A stretch of DNA of 64,000 nucleotides, from positions 248,001-312,000 of the forward strand of contig NZ_JOHS01000008.1 of NCBI RefSeq assembly GCF_000725625.1. Reading direction: 5' to 3'. Shown in pieces: positions 54,891 through 63,931 of the stretch (positions are counted from its first letter, which is position 1; every line of letters begins with the position of its first letter). Made by a program: the position numbers and the translations under genes. This stretch comes from Streptomyces sp. NRRL F-6676 (lineage in GTDB: Bacteria > Actinomycetota > Actinomycetes > Streptomycetales > Streptomycetaceae). Below the pieces are notes generated by a model. It was not told the origin of the DNA. It saw nothing but the letters and a program-made list of their open reading frames with translations, and did no database searches.

Positions 54891-55904
54891 TCAACGGGTG
54901 CCGCCCGCCGCGTACTTGGCGACCTCGGCGGCATTCTCCTTGGTCACGAAGGCGGGCCCGGTGAGCACCGGTGCCGCACCGCCGCCGCTGAGGTTGCCGT
55001 TGGTGCGGTACAACCACAGCCCGTCCACGGCGAGATAGCCCTGTAGATAGGGCTGCTGGTCCACGGCGAACCGCACGTCGCCGCTGCGCACCGCCCTCAC
55101 CAGGTCGGCGTTGAGGTCGAAGGTGGAGACGTCGGCGCGACTGCCCGCCGCCTTCACGGCCTTGACCGAGGCCAGCGCGAACTGTGCCCCGTTGGCGACG
55201 ACTTCGTCGACGGTCGGGTCCTGGCGCAGCCGGGAGGTGACGGCGGCGGTGAGCGCCGGGACGTCCGTGCCGTCCACGTAGAGGATGTCCGTGCGGCCGT
55301 CGAACGTCTTCTTCACCCCGGCGCAGCGCGCCTCCAGCGCCACATTGCCCTGCTCGTGGATGACGCACAGCGCGTGCTTGGCCTTGAGGCTGTCCAGCTT
55401 GTCGCCGACGGCACGGCCCGCGACGCTCTCGTCCTGGCCGTAGTACTCCAGCAGACCGTCCGACTTCCAGGCGTCGATGCCGGAGTTGAGGCCGACCACC
55501 GGGATCTTGGCGGACCGCGCCTCGGCGACCACCGCCCGCATGGCCTCGGGCTTGGCCAGCGTCACCGCGATGCCGTCCACCCGGTCGCGCACGGCGTCCC
55601 GCACCAGCTCCGCCTGGGCGGCGGCGTCCGGGTCGCTCGCGTACGTCAGGTCGATGTGGTCCTTCGCGGCGGCGGCGTCGGCGCCCGCGCGCACCCGCTC
55701 CCAGAAGGCGTCGCCCTCGGCGCCGTGCGTGATCAGGGCGATCCGCATCCGCCCGTCGCCGGCCTTCCCCGCCGCGTCGGCGTCCGCCCCCGCGTCCGAG
55801 CCGGAGCAGGCCGCCGCGAGCAGGACGACGGCGACGGCTCCCGCGGCGAGGGCGGTGCGGCGCGCGGGCGCCGGGGAGCGACGGGACGGGGGAGTGGTCT
55901 TCAT
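54891..55904 (-). CDS. Orphan sugar-binding lipoprotein (ribose/RbsB-like)
   Basis: This 337-residue protein has a lipoprotein signal: positive n-region (RRSPAPARR), hydrophobic core and lipobox LAAACSG with Cys at about residue 33. The mature part is a type I periplasmic-binding fold (RIALITHGAEGDAFWERV, DGIAVTLAKPEAMRAVVAEA, VDEVVANGAQFALASVKAVK), as in autoinducer/ribose-type binding proteins. No permease or ATPase gene is adjacent; it follows cvnA on the same strand side, so it could be a sensor partner. ATG 55904 (MKTTPPSRR) is used. Confidence 0.88.
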   Translation of the reverse strand: MKTTPPSRRSPAPARRTALAAGAVAVVLLAAACSGSDAGADADAAGKAGDGRMRIALITHGAEGDAFWERVRAGADAAAAKDHIDLTYASDPDAAAQAELVRDAVRDRVDGIAVTLAKPEAMRAVVAEARSAKIPVVGLNSGIDAWKSDGLLEYYGQDESVAGRAVGDKLDSLKAKHALCVIHEQGNVALEARCAGVKKTFDGRTDILYVDGTDVPALTAAVTSRLRQDPTVDEVVANGAQFALASVKAVKAAGSRADVSTFDLNADLVRAVRSGDVRFAVDQQPYLQGYLAVDGLWLYRTNGNLSGGGAAPVLTGPAFVTKENAAEVAKYAAGGTR

Positions 55905-56084
55905 GGTGGTGCGGCACCTCGCTGTGCGGCCGAGCCGAAGGGAAGGCAGCGATGCCGGCGGCTGCACGGGGGCGTGCACCGGTGATCCGGGCTTGTCGCT
56001 CGCCCGGAGCCAATCGTGTGTGACAGGTGGTAGTCAAGCGGTCGTTGGGGACAGGTACCGGTTCGTTGCGGGTTGCTCGCGTCA

Positions 56085-56118
56085 GTTCCCCGCGTCCCTG
56101 GCCGGGAACGCGGGGAAC
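56085..56118 (-). terminator. Hairpin downstream of the 71-residue gene
   Basis: GTTCCCCGCGTCCC (56085-56098) pairs with GGGAACGCGGGGAAC (56104-56118) with one bulge. It is 17 bases past the stop at 56135 and is related to the other GTTCCCCGCG repeats. Confidence 0.6.
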
Positions 56119-56134
56119 CGGGTGAACGCGGGGG

Positions 56135-56350
56135 TCAGGGAAGGAGCTTGTCCAGCACCGCCGGACCCTCCGCCGCGAGCTTGCGCCTGGCCCAGTCCAG
56201 GTTGTGCTCGGTGATGTCCTTGCCCGAGGCGAGCACCACGTCCTCCGGGGAGACCTCGCCGTCGGAGCGGGCGTGCAGCAGGGCGTCCGGCGTGGCGCGC
56301 TCGCCGGTGGGCCCGGAGGGCTGGGACGGATCGGGTTGTGACGTCGTCAT
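56135..56350 (-). CDS. Small conserved hypothetical protein (71 aa)
   Basis: It begins MTTSQPDPSQPSGPTG (disordered) and ends in a conserved helical segment VSPEDVVLASGKDITEHNLD, then RRKLAAEGPAVLDKLL. I recall similar short Streptomyces proteins of unknown function. ATG 56350 follows GGAGAC. Confidence 0.7.
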   Translation of the reverse strand: MTTSQPDPSQPSGPTGERATPDALLHARSDGEVSPEDVVLASGKDITEHNLDWARRKLAAEGPAVLDKLLP

Positions 56351-56492
56351 GGTGTCTCCTCTTGCTGCCCGTACGGACCCGGGGCCGGCCGCGGGGGCCG
56401 GGCCCCGGCTGCCCTCCGGGTGCCCGTCCGGCCACGGCTGTAACGAGGCGGTCCCGCCGCCGCGACGGGGCCGCCCGCGGGCCGCGGCCGGT

Positions 56493-56792
56493 TCAGAAAC
56501 CGACGCCCTCGACGGGTTCCCGCACGGCCATCGCCCCGTCCCGGCGCACACCCGGGCGGTTACGCAGCGGGGTGACGGCCGGCACGACCTGCTCGCCGGC
56601 GGCGGCCAGATACCGCCGCGCGTAGTCCAGCGCCTGCTGCACGTCCCGCGTGCCGGTCGACACGCACAGCGTGTACGCGAGGTCCTGGACGCGCGCCCCG
56701 GACTTGGCGGCGCCGTCGGCGGCCTCCAGGGCGGCGAGCGCCTGGTACTCCTCGACCAGCTTGCGCAGCGTCGCGGGGTGGGGCATCAGCAT
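56493..56792 (-). CDS. DUF5133 family small helical protein
   Basis: This 99-residue protein has the same pattern as the product of 18081-18329: PHPATLRKLVEEYQALAALE, then CVSTGTRDVQQALDYARRYL. ATG 56792 follows AAGGAG. It is downstream of the second sigma factor (136 bp), as the other copy lies near the first sigma cluster, so co-function is plausible but unproven. Confidence 0.78.
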   Translation of the reverse strand: MLMPHPATLRKLVEEYQALAALEAADGAAKSGARVQDLAYTLCVSTGTRDVQQALDYARRYLAAAGEQVVPAVTPLRNRPGVRRDGAMAVREPVEGVGF

Positions 56793-56928
56793 GTGCACTC
56801 CTTGGTGGTCACAGGCGGAGAGTCCGTCGGCGGCCGAGCGGACCGGAAGGGGCGAGGAGGGTGAAGCGGACGGGGTGGGTGAGGCCGGTGCGGCCGGCGG
56901 AGATCCGGGGCGTGCGGGTACGGGGCGC

Positions 56929-57789
56929 TCACCCGGCGTCCGTACGCCCGGGCTCGCGGCGGTCGGCACCGCGCCCGATGGCCTCTTCCCGCACCCGCGC
57001 ACAACTGCGGCTGATCAGCCGCGAGACATGCATCTGCGAGATGCCGAGGCGGTCCGCGATGCGGTTCTGGGTCATGTCCTGGAAGAACCGCATGTACAGG
57101 ATGGCCCGCTCCCGCTCGGGCAGGCGCCGCAGCCCCTCCTTCGCGGCCTCGCGGTCGACGACGACGTCGTAGCTCGCCTCCGCCACCCCGAGGGTGTCGG
57201 CCAGGCTGTAGGCGTCGTCGTCGGCGGACATCGCCGCGTCCAGGGACAGGGTGCTGAAGCTCTCCAGCGCCTCCATCCCGGTGCCGACCTCCTCCTCCGT
57301 CAGCCCGGTGTGCCGGGCCACGTCGGCGGCGGACGGTTCGGGGGAGCCGGGGCTCTGCATCAGCTCGCGGCGGGCGACGCGCACCTTGTTGCGCAGTTCC
57401 TGCACCCGCCGGGGCACCCGCAGGGCCCACATGCGGTCACGGAAGTGCCGTTTGATCTCGCCGGTGATGGTCGGTACGGCGTAACTCTCGAACGCGCCGC
57501 GCTCGCAGTCGTACCGGTCGATGGCCTTGACCAGGCCGAGCGCCGCGACCTGGCGCAGGTCCTCGAGCGATTCGCCGCGGTCGCGGAAGCGGCCGGCGAT
57601 GCGGTGGGCCATGGGCAGCCAGGCCGTCACCAGCTCGTCGCGCAGCGCCTCGCGCTCGGGGCCGTCCTCCAGGGCGGCGAGCCGGGCGAAGTCCGATGCC
57701 GTGTCGGGCGCGTCGTCGTGCGCTCGCGGTCCACGGGGGGTGGGACGAGCGGGGGCGCCGGGACGGCTTGTGGGGGTGTCAGTGAGCAT
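56929..57789 (-). CDS. RNA polymerase sigma factor, SigB/SigF family (second copy)
   Basis: This 286-residue protein has region 2 AWLPMAHRIAGRFRDRGESLEDLRQVAALGLVKAIDRYD, region 3 WALRVPRRVQELRNKVRVA and region 4.2 MTQNRIADRLGISQMHVSRL. It is diverged from the sigma factor at 25390-26250 (for example TGEIKRHFRDRMW versus VGEIKRFFRDTSW). ATG 57789 follows GGAGGAG. No clear SigB promoter precedes it. The 873-bp region to 58662 is GC-rich and shows no credible gene. Confidence 0.92.
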   Translation of the reverse strand: MLTDTPTSRPGAPARPTPRGPRAHDDAPDTASDFARLAALEDGPEREALRDELVTAWLPMAHRIAGRFRDRGESLEDLRQVAALGLVKAIDRYDCERGAFESYAVPTITGEIKRHFRDRMWALRVPRRVQELRNKVRVARRELMQSPGSPEPSAADVARHTGLTEEEVGTGMEALESFSTLSLDAAMSADDDAYSLADTLGVAEASYDVVVDREAAKEGLRRLPERERAILYMRFFQDMTQNRIADRLGISQMHVSRLISRSCARVREEAIGRGADRREPGRTDAG

Positions 57790-58662
57790 GCGGAACAGCT
57801 CCTCCACGATGCTGTCAGGGATGACCGTGGGAGGCGGATCGCTCGGCTCGCCGGAAGTCCGGGAGAGCCGATGTACCGCTCCCGCTGGCGCGCCTCCGGT
57901 CCGAAGCACGAAATTCCGCTTGCCCTGCCACTCTGCGGCCAAACACCCCCTTTCCGCATCTCGGGAGAGATGGGGCACGGCTCACCTGGGGCTGTGCCCG
58001 TGCCCACGGGACACGGACCGCCCCTCCGGCGCGACGCGGAGCGCGGCCGGTGGGAGACTGACGGTGATCGTGCCCGCCCCGTACGGCCCGCCCCCGGCGG
58101 CCCCTTCCGCTTGCGCCTCCGGGCGCGGGCCGTGCGGCGGCGGGCCCACGACACGGCACCGGGGCGGTGAGACCGGCCACCGCCGGACGGCCCGACGCCC
58201 CTGTTCGGAGCCGCCCGCGCCGCCGCATGTGCCAGGCCCCCGCCCGTGACCTGCGCGACCGCGTGCCCCTGCCGCCGGAAAATGCCGGACGCACAGGCCG
58301 GATCGCGTCTGGCGCCCCGCCCCGGGGTGCAGGACGGTGGGTGTGCGGCCGGACGCGCTCCGCGCACCGGCCCCGAGGAACCGCCTCCCGTGGGCAGGGA
58401 GGCGACGGCAGCCGCCCGCCGTCGCGGGACCGCGGCGGCCGTCGGTGCCACCCGGCCGACCGTCACCCGGCCGCGCGGCCCGCGTTCCGCCACGCCCCGC
58501 GTGGACGGTCCCGCGGCACGCGGGCCGGTGGGGCCCCGCGCCGGTCCGCCCGGCAACGGCCCCACCGGCCGCAGACGTACGCGCCCCGCGAGCCCCGCCG
58601 GCCGCGGGCGGCCCCGCCTGTCTACCCGTGCCGGTGGTACGTCCGGCCGGCCCCGCCCGCCG
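57790..58662. other. 873-bp region without an identifiable gene
   Basis: Open frames here (both strands) are Arg/Pro-rich, lack ribosome sites and do not have the normal third-position bias. I see no repeat, tRNA or mobile element. It probably contains the promoter and leader of the sigma gene. Confidence 0.5.
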
Positions 58663-59283
58663 TCACTCGAACCGGGACGGGTCCCCCGCGCCCCGGCGGA
58701 CGATCTCCGCCTCGCCGCCCGAGAAGTCGACCACCGTCGTCGGCTCGGTGCCGCAGTCCCCGGAGTCGATCACCGCGTCGACGACGTGGTCGAGCCGCTC
58801 CTTGATCTCCCAGCCGACCGTCATCGGCTCCTCCTCGTCCGGCAGGAGCAGCGTGCTGGACAGCAGCGGCTCGCCCAGTTCGGCGAGGAGCGCCTGGGCG
58901 ACCCGGTGGTCCGGGATGCGCACGCCGACCGTCCGCTTCTTCGGGTGCAGCAGCTTGCGCGGCACCTCGGGGGTGGCCGGCAGGATGAACGTGTAGCTGC
59001 CGGGCGTGGACGCCTTGACCGCGCGGAACACGTCGTTGTCGACCCGTACGAACTGGCCGAGCTGTGCGAAGTCCCGGCAGACCAGGGTGAAGTGGTGCCG
59101 GCTGTCGAGCTGCCGGATGGTCCGGATCCGCTCCATCCCGTCCCGGCTGCCCAGCCGGCAGCCGAGAGCGAAACAGGAGTCCGTCGGATACACCACGAGC
59201 GCACCGTCACGAATGCTGTCGGCAACCTGCCCGATGGTGCGCGCCTGGGGGTTGTCCGGATGAACGTCGAAGTACTTCGCCAT
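58663..59283 (-). CDS. YciO/YrdC/Sua5 family protein
   Basis: This 206-residue YrdC-fold protein has VVYPTDSCFALGCRLG (binding-site signature), IRTIRQLDSRHHFTLVCRDF, TFILPATPEVPRKLLHPKKR, TVGVRIPDH and LSSTLLLP. The KRxTVGVRIPD pattern fits the YciO subgroup, whose link to tRNA threonylcarbamoyladenosine is less certain than for TsaC. It starts 9 bp after the phosphatase stop, so it is probably co-transcribed. Confidence 0.88.
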   Translation of the reverse strand: MAKYFDVHPDNPQARTIGQVADSIRDGALVVYPTDSCFALGCRLGSRDGMERIRTIRQLDSRHHFTLVCRDFAQLGQFVRVDNDVFRAVKASTPGSYTFILPATPEVPRKLLHPKKRTVGVRIPDHRVAQALLAELGEPLLSSTLLLPDEEEPMTVGWEIKERLDHVVDAVIDSGDCGTEPTTVVDFSGGEAEIVRRGAGDPSRFE

Positions 59284-59292
59284 CCACCGACC

Positions 59293-60420
59293 CTAAGCCT
59301 TCGCGCCCCCCGGACCCGGCGGCTCGGGCGTCAGCACCAGCATCGTCACGTCGTCGTCGAGCCGTGCGGCGAACCGGCCGAGGTCCGCCCACACCCGCCG
59401 GACCGCCGTCGCGGGCGCGATCCCCGCCCCCGCAAGGCCCGCGAGCCGTTCCTCCAGCGGATAGAACCGCCCCGCCGCGTCCCGGGCCTCGGTCACCCCG
59501 TCGGTGACCACGAACAGCCGGTCGCCGGGGCGCAGCGGCACCCGTACCCCCTCGGGCACCGGCGCCCCCTCGTCCAGTCCGAGACCGAGCGGCGGCGCCT
59601 CCGGCACGTCGAGCACGACCGCCCGCCCGTCGCGCAGCAGCAGGGGCGGCGGCTGCCCGCAGCACATCACGCACACCTCGCGCGCCCCCGCGGAGAACTC
59701 CAGCAGCACCGCCGTCGCGAACAGCTCGGCGTGCTCGGTGCCCGCCGTGTCGGTCACCAGCCGGCGGTCCAGCCGGGCCACGACGTCCCGCAGGTCGGGC
59801 CGGTCGAGCACCGCCTCCCGGAACGCGCCGAGGAGCGAGACCACCGTGCCGACGGCCGAAAGACCGTGTCCCTGGACGTCGCCCACCACCGCCCGGATCC
59901 CGTACGGGCTGTCCCGGATGTCGAAGAAGTCGCCCCCGACCAGCGCCTCTCGCTCGGCCGCCCGGTACAGACCCGCGCACCGCACCGGACCGACCCGCTC
60001 CGGCAGCGGCGGCAGCACGGCGAACTGCGCGGCCTCCGCGACCGTGCGCACGGTGACGAGGTGGGCGTCGCGGCGGCTGCGCACCAGCGAGGCGAAGACG
60101 CTGAGGACGCCGACGAAGCAGATGGTCAGCAGATCGGTGTTGCCCGGGTGATCGAGCCGTACGGCCGGGACGTACAGCAGCGCGACGGCCACCCCGCCGA
60201 GGGCCGCGGTCGCCAGCGGTCCGTAGGACAGGACGGCGAGGGGCGGAATCGCGCCGAGGAGGAAACCGATGTCCAGCGGATGCCCGCTGACCAGCCCCGC
60301 CAGGCAGATGCCCAGCAGCAGGGCGAACGGGAGCAGACGCACGGACCGGGGCGGCGGGGCGCCGCGCAGCCAGCCCCGCTCCTCCCGGCGGTCGCGGCGC
60401 AGCGCCACCCGCCCGTCCAT
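59293..60420 (-). CDS. Membrane-anchored SpoIIE phosphatase
   Basis: This 375-residue protein has three or four N-terminal membrane helices (about residues 27-110: LLPFALLLGICLAGLVSG, LAVLSYGPLATAALGGVAVA, LLTICFVGVLSVFASLV) and then a PP2C domain: VGGDFFDIRDSPYG, GDVQGHGLSAVGTVVSLLGA, CGQPPPLLLR, VTDGVTEARD and DDDVTMLVL. It dephosphorylates a STAS protein at the membrane, probably in the second sigma network. ATG 60420. Confidence 0.9.
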   Translation of the reverse strand: MDGRVALRRDRREERGWLRGAPPPRSVRLLPFALLLGICLAGLVSGHPLDIGFLLGAIPPLAVLSYGPLATAALGGVAVALLYVPAVRLDHPGNTDLLTICFVGVLSVFASLVRSRRDAHLVTVRTVAEAAQFAVLPPLPERVGPVRCAGLYRAAEREALVGGDFFDIRDSPYGIRAVVGDVQGHGLSAVGTVVSLLGAFREAVLDRPDLRDVVARLDRRLVTDTAGTEHAELFATAVLLEFSAGAREVCVMCCGQPPPLLLRDGRAVVLDVPEAPPLGLGLDEGAPVPEGVRVPLRPGDRLFVVTDGVTEARDAAGRFYPLEERLAGLAGAGIAPATAVRRVWADLGRFAARLDDDVTMLVLTPEPPGPGGAKA

Positions 60421-60611
60421 GGCGTTCCCCTCTGCCGGCCCGGTTCCTCTTCCCCGCCTACGCTCCTACGCGCACGCCCCCGGCGCACCCCGGGCGCGCG
60501 GGGACCGTACGGGCCGGGACCGTTCCTCGCGGAACCGTCGAACAGCGGCTCCGGACGCGGTACTGTCTGTTGCTGCTGAGCGCGCACGCGGTACGGATTC
60601 TGGGGGAACCA

Positions 60612-61430
60612 ATGCAGCCTGGCAGGGAGTTGTCCAGGGAGATCGACGCGACGGTGCCCACGGCCGCGCGCATGTACGACTACTACCTCGGGGGCAAGGA
60701 CAACTACGCGGCGGACCGGGCGGCGGTCGAGGAACTCGACAAGGTCGTGCCCAGCACGCGCGTGCTGGCCGTGAACAACCGCCGCTTCCTCCAGCGCGTG
60801 GTCCGCGTGCTCGCCGAGGACTACGGCATCCGGCAGTTCCTCGACCACGGCTCCGGCCTGCCCACCCAGGACAACGTCCACCAGGTCGCCCAGCGCATCG
60901 ACCCCGAGTCCCGGGTGGTGTACGTCGACAACGACCCGATGGTGCTGGTGCACGGCCGCGCCCTGCTCGACCAGAACGACCGCACCGCCGTCATCCAGGC
61001 GGACATGCGGGACACGGTGGGGATCTTCTCCCACCCGGACACCCGGCGTCTGATCGACTTCTCCAAGCCGGTGGGTGTGCTGTTCGTGTCGGTGATGCAC
61101 TGCATCCCGGACAGCGACACCGACGGCCCGCTCGCCCTCGCCCGCCGGGTCCGGGAGCGGCTCGCGCCCGGCAGCCTCCTGGTCATGTGCCAGCTGGTGA
61201 GCGAGGACCCCGAGGTACGGAACTTCGTCACCGACTTCATGGACACCACGACGCAGGGCAACTGGGGCCGGGTGCGCCGGGAGCAGGACGTGGCCGAGCT
61301 GTTCGAGGGGCTGGAGATCCTGGAGCCGGGGCTGGTGGAGGTCTCCACCTGGCGCCCGGACACCGAGGTGGCGCCCCGGCAGCAGACACAGGAATGGATC
61401 GAGTTCGGCGGCGTGGCGCGCGTGCCCTGA
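60612..61430 (+). CDS. SAM-dependent methyltransferase-like protein (DUF574/Methyltransf_19)
   Basis: This 272-residue protein has the actinobacterial family start IDATVPTAARMYDYYLGGKD, followed by NRRFLQRVVRVLAEDYGIRQ, FLDHGSGLPT (SAM loop), VVYVDNDPMVLVHGRALL and VLFVSVMHCIPD. Many Streptomyces encode dozens; substrates are unknown. ATG 60612 is chosen (MQPGRELSREID) over 60570. It is monocistronic. Confidence 0.9.
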   Translation: MQPGRELSREIDATVPTAARMYDYYLGGKDNYAADRAAVEELDKVVPSTRVLAVNNRRFLQRVVRVLAEDYGIRQFLDHGSGLPTQDNVHQVAQRIDPESRVVYVDNDPMVLVHGRALLDQNDRTAVIQADMRDTVGIFSHPDTRRLIDFSKPVGVLFVSVMHCIPDSDTDGPLALARRVRERLAPGSLLVMCQLVSEDPEVRNFVTDFMDTTTQGNWGRVRREQDVAELFEGLEILEPGLVEVSTWRPDTEVAPRQQTQEWIEFGGVARVP

Positions 61431-61505
61431 TCCGGGGCCGCCGGGAGGCCGGGAACCGGCCGCTCCGGTCCGGCGATCCGCCGGGTCGGGACGCGGTTCG
61501 CCGGG

Positions 61506-62426
61506 TCAGGACGCCGGGTACCGGCTCTCCACCGTCTCGCGCAGCAGTTCCAGGGACTGCCGGGGGTCGAGCGCCTCGTCGGCCAGCCGGTCGAGCGCGA
61601 GCCGGTACTCCTCCGTCTCGTCCCGGTCCTCGAGGTAGTTGGCGCTCTTGATGTGCTCCAGGTAGACGACGTCCGGCAGATGCGAGCCGCCGAAGCGCAG
61701 GTACGTCACGGGGATGGCCGGGGCGGAGGCCTGGGTGACGTCCAGCGGGATGATCTGCACCGTCACGTTCGGCAGCCCGGCCATCTCGATCAGATGCAGC
61801 AGCTGCTCCCGCATGATCTCCTTGCTGCCCAGCACACGCAGCACCACCGACTCGTCCAGGACCGCCCAGAACTGCGGTGCCTCCGGGCGCTCCAGCAGCC
61901 GCTTCCGGCGGGTCCGCAGCTCCACACGGCGCTCCACCTCGCTCGCCGGCGCGGTCGGCAGCCCGCGCTCGACGATCGCGCGGGTGTAGGCCGGGGTCTG
62001 CAACAGCCCCGGTACGTACTGGATCTCGAACGTACGGATGGCGGCGGCCGCCTCCTGGAGGCCGACCAGCCGGTCGAACCACTCGGGCATCAGCCGCTTG
62101 TCGTACCGCTGCCACCAGCCGGGCTCGCCCGCGCGCCGCAGCAGCTTCAACAGGACCGAGGCCTCGTACTCGTTGGCCTTGTACAGGTCGAGCAGTGCGC
62201 GCACGTCCGCCTCGGCGGGCGGGCGGCGGCCCTTGCCGGCCTCGATGCGGGAGAGCTTGGCGGGGCTGAACCCCAGGGCGCGCGCCGCCTGTTCCTGCGA
62301 CAGGCGGGCGTCTTCCCGGAAGCCGGTGAGCTGCACGCCGACCAGCATCTTCAGCAGCGTCGGCGCGGGCTCGGTCCGGTCGAGATACGGTTCCAGACGG
62401 GAGGCGCGGTGCTGCGTGGAGGACAT
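61506..62426 (-). CDS. XRE-family regulator with DUF5753 domain
   Basis: This 306-residue protein has an HTH at about 25-85 (LVGVQLTGFREDARLSQEQA, ARALGFSPAKLSRIEAGKGR) and DUF5753 at about 105-290 (EIQYVPGLLQTPAYTRAIVE, FWAVLDESVVLRVLGS, YLRFGGSHLPDVVYLEHI). This is the standard Streptomyces WhiJ/BldB-neighbour type paired with DUF397. ATG 62426. Confidence 0.92.
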   Translation of the reverse strand: MSSTQHRASRLEPYLDRTEPAPTLLKMLVGVQLTGFREDARLSQEQAARALGFSPAKLSRIEAGKGRRPPAEADVRALLDLYKANEYEASVLLKLLRRAGEPGWWQRYDKRLMPEWFDRLVGLQEAAAAIRTFEIQYVPGLLQTPAYTRAIVERGLPTAPASEVERRVELRTRRKRLLERPEAPQFWAVLDESVVLRVLGSKEIMREQLLHLIEMAGLPNVTVQIIPLDVTQASAPAIPVTYLRFGGSHLPDVVYLEHIKSANYLEDRDETEEYRLALDRLADEALDPRQSLELLRETVESRYPAS

Positions 62427-62616
62427 CTCGGCTCCCGGTCGACCGGCAGGGTACGGGACTGCATTATCGCATCCCGGGCGGCGACGGCAGCGGAGGACGC
62501 CGGAAGTGGCAGAGCCGGACTCCGCTTCGGCGGCTCCCGGAAGTGCGGGCGCACTCCCGGGAGTTGCGGCTCGGAGCCGTGCCGGACGCGTACCGGACCC
62601 GCACCGGGCCGGGCGC

Positions 62617-62847
62617 TCACACGAGGTGGTCGAACTCCCCCTCCTTCGCGCCGGCCAGGAACGCGGCGATCTCCGCGGGCGTGTAGACCAGGGCCGGACC
62701 GTGGGGATCACGGGAGTTGCGCATCGCGACGCCGCCGTCGGTCAGGGCGGCCACTTCGACGCAATTGCCCTCCGCGTTGCTGTGCCGGCTCTTGATCCAC
62801 CGGGCGTCCAACGAGCTTGCCTGCACTCCATTGGCTACGTGGGGCAC
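62617..62847 (-). CDS. DUF397 protein (toxin-antitoxin-like/XRE partner)
   Basis: This 76-residue protein has the DUF397 signature ARWIKSRHSNAEGNCVEVAA, then VAMRNSRDPHGPALVYTPAE and IAAFLAGAKEGEFDHLV. GTG 62847 follows AAGGAG. DUF397 proteins are small partners of DUF5753 regulators such as WhiJ. The 190-bp spacing from the XRE gene is typical. Confidence 0.9.
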   Translation of the reverse strand: MPHVANGVQASSLDARWIKSRHSNAEGNCVEVAALTDGGVAMRNSRDPHGPALVYTPAEIAAFLAGAKEGEFDHLV

Positions 62848-62962
62848 CGCACTCTCCTTGCTGATGTTCCGTCGTTCCGTGGAACGCGCGCGGGCACTGG
62901 CCCGTGGGCGGTCGCCGGCCGGGCGGTGGGGACCGCATCCGGCCAACTTCTATGAAATTTCC

Positions 62963-62976
62963 CGTGCAATTGCACG
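62963..62976. promoter_or_regulatory. Perfect 14-bp palindrome upstream of the DUF397 gene
   Basis: CGTGCAATTGCACG, in an unusually AT-rich patch, 116 bp before the GTG of DUF397 (minus strand). It may be an operator for the XRE regulator. Confidence 0.5.
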
Positions 62977-63173
62977 AAGTCACTCTCGGCATGGATAATA
63001 GCAGCGGCGTCAACCCCCGCCCTGGCGCCGTCATCTGACGTGACATCAGGCATGTGCCGTGTCGCAGCGGAGCGGAGCGCGCACCCCGTGCGGGTCCCCG
63101 ACCCGCACGTACCGCCGCGTACGACCCGCTTCGCCGCACAACCGACGTGACTGCCGTGGAAGGGCCCGACATC

Positions 63174-63713
63174 ATGAGTGCCGCTACAACCGAGCAGACC
63201 TCAGTGGAGCCCCGGCCGACGACACCGGCCGCGGCGGACGTGACGGCACCGCTCAGAAACGTCGCCCGGGTGCCCTGGGGCCGGATCCGGGACTCCCGGG
63301 GCTCCGCGGCGGCCATCCCGCCCCTGCTGAACCTCGTGGCCTGGGGCGACGACCCCGTGGCCCGCACCGCCCTGGCCGAGCTGCGCGAGCGGATCTGCCA
63401 GTACGGCTTCGTGGTCGAACAGGCCACCGCGCCCACGGTGCCCTTCCTCTGGGAGATCGCCCGCCTCCCGCACGTCACGTGCCGGGCCGGCGTCGTCGAA
63501 CTGCTCAGGAACATCGCCGAGGCCCGCCAGTGGGAGCTGACGGCCGCCTCGTACCCGAAACTGCTCCACCAGGGCGAGGACTGGGTCGGCTGGGAGCGGC
63601 AGGCACGCCGGGCGGTCCGGGCCGACCGGCACCTCCTCGGCCCGCTGCTCACCGAGAACGACCCGGAACTCACCACCGCGGCCACGGCGCTCGCCCGCAC
63701 GCTCCGGGCGTGA
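63174..63713 (+). CDS. Hypothetical alpha-helical protein
   Basis: This 179-residue protein has a disordered Thr/Pro/Ala N-terminus (about 1-35) followed by helical repeats (IPPLLNLVAWGDDPVARTAL, PTVPFLWEIARLPHVTCRAG, LTTAATALARTLRA) that resemble HEAT-like repeats. No family is recognised. ATG 63174 follows GAAGGG; the frame is open to 63054. Confidence 0.7.
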   Translation: MSAATTEQTSVEPRPTTPAAADVTAPLRNVARVPWGRIRDSRGSAAAIPPLLNLVAWGDDPVARTALAELRERICQYGFVVEQATAPTVPFLWEIARLPHVTCRAGVVELLRNIAEARQWELTAASYPKLLHQGEDWVGWERQARRAVRADRHLLGPLLTENDPELTTAATALARTLRA

Positions 63714-63931
63714 CCCCGGGCGGCGCCGCCACCGCTCCGGCCGGGCCCCGCGGGGGAGGGCCCCCGGAGCACCCCGGCGCCGGGTTCCCGTACGAAGCCC
63801 TCGGGGGAAGGAGCTTCCGGGAACCCGGCGTCGGCACAGATGGTTGGTTTGCGACGGCCTTCACGGCGCAGACGGATGAGGAACGCACATGCGACGGCAT
63901 GTACATCCCATTCAGGAAGTGGAGGACTCCA

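Noticed and set aside
57790..58662. Several long open frames on both strands
   Set aside because: They are Arg/Pro-rich, have no ribosome site and lack the usual third-position pattern; I treat the region as non-coding.
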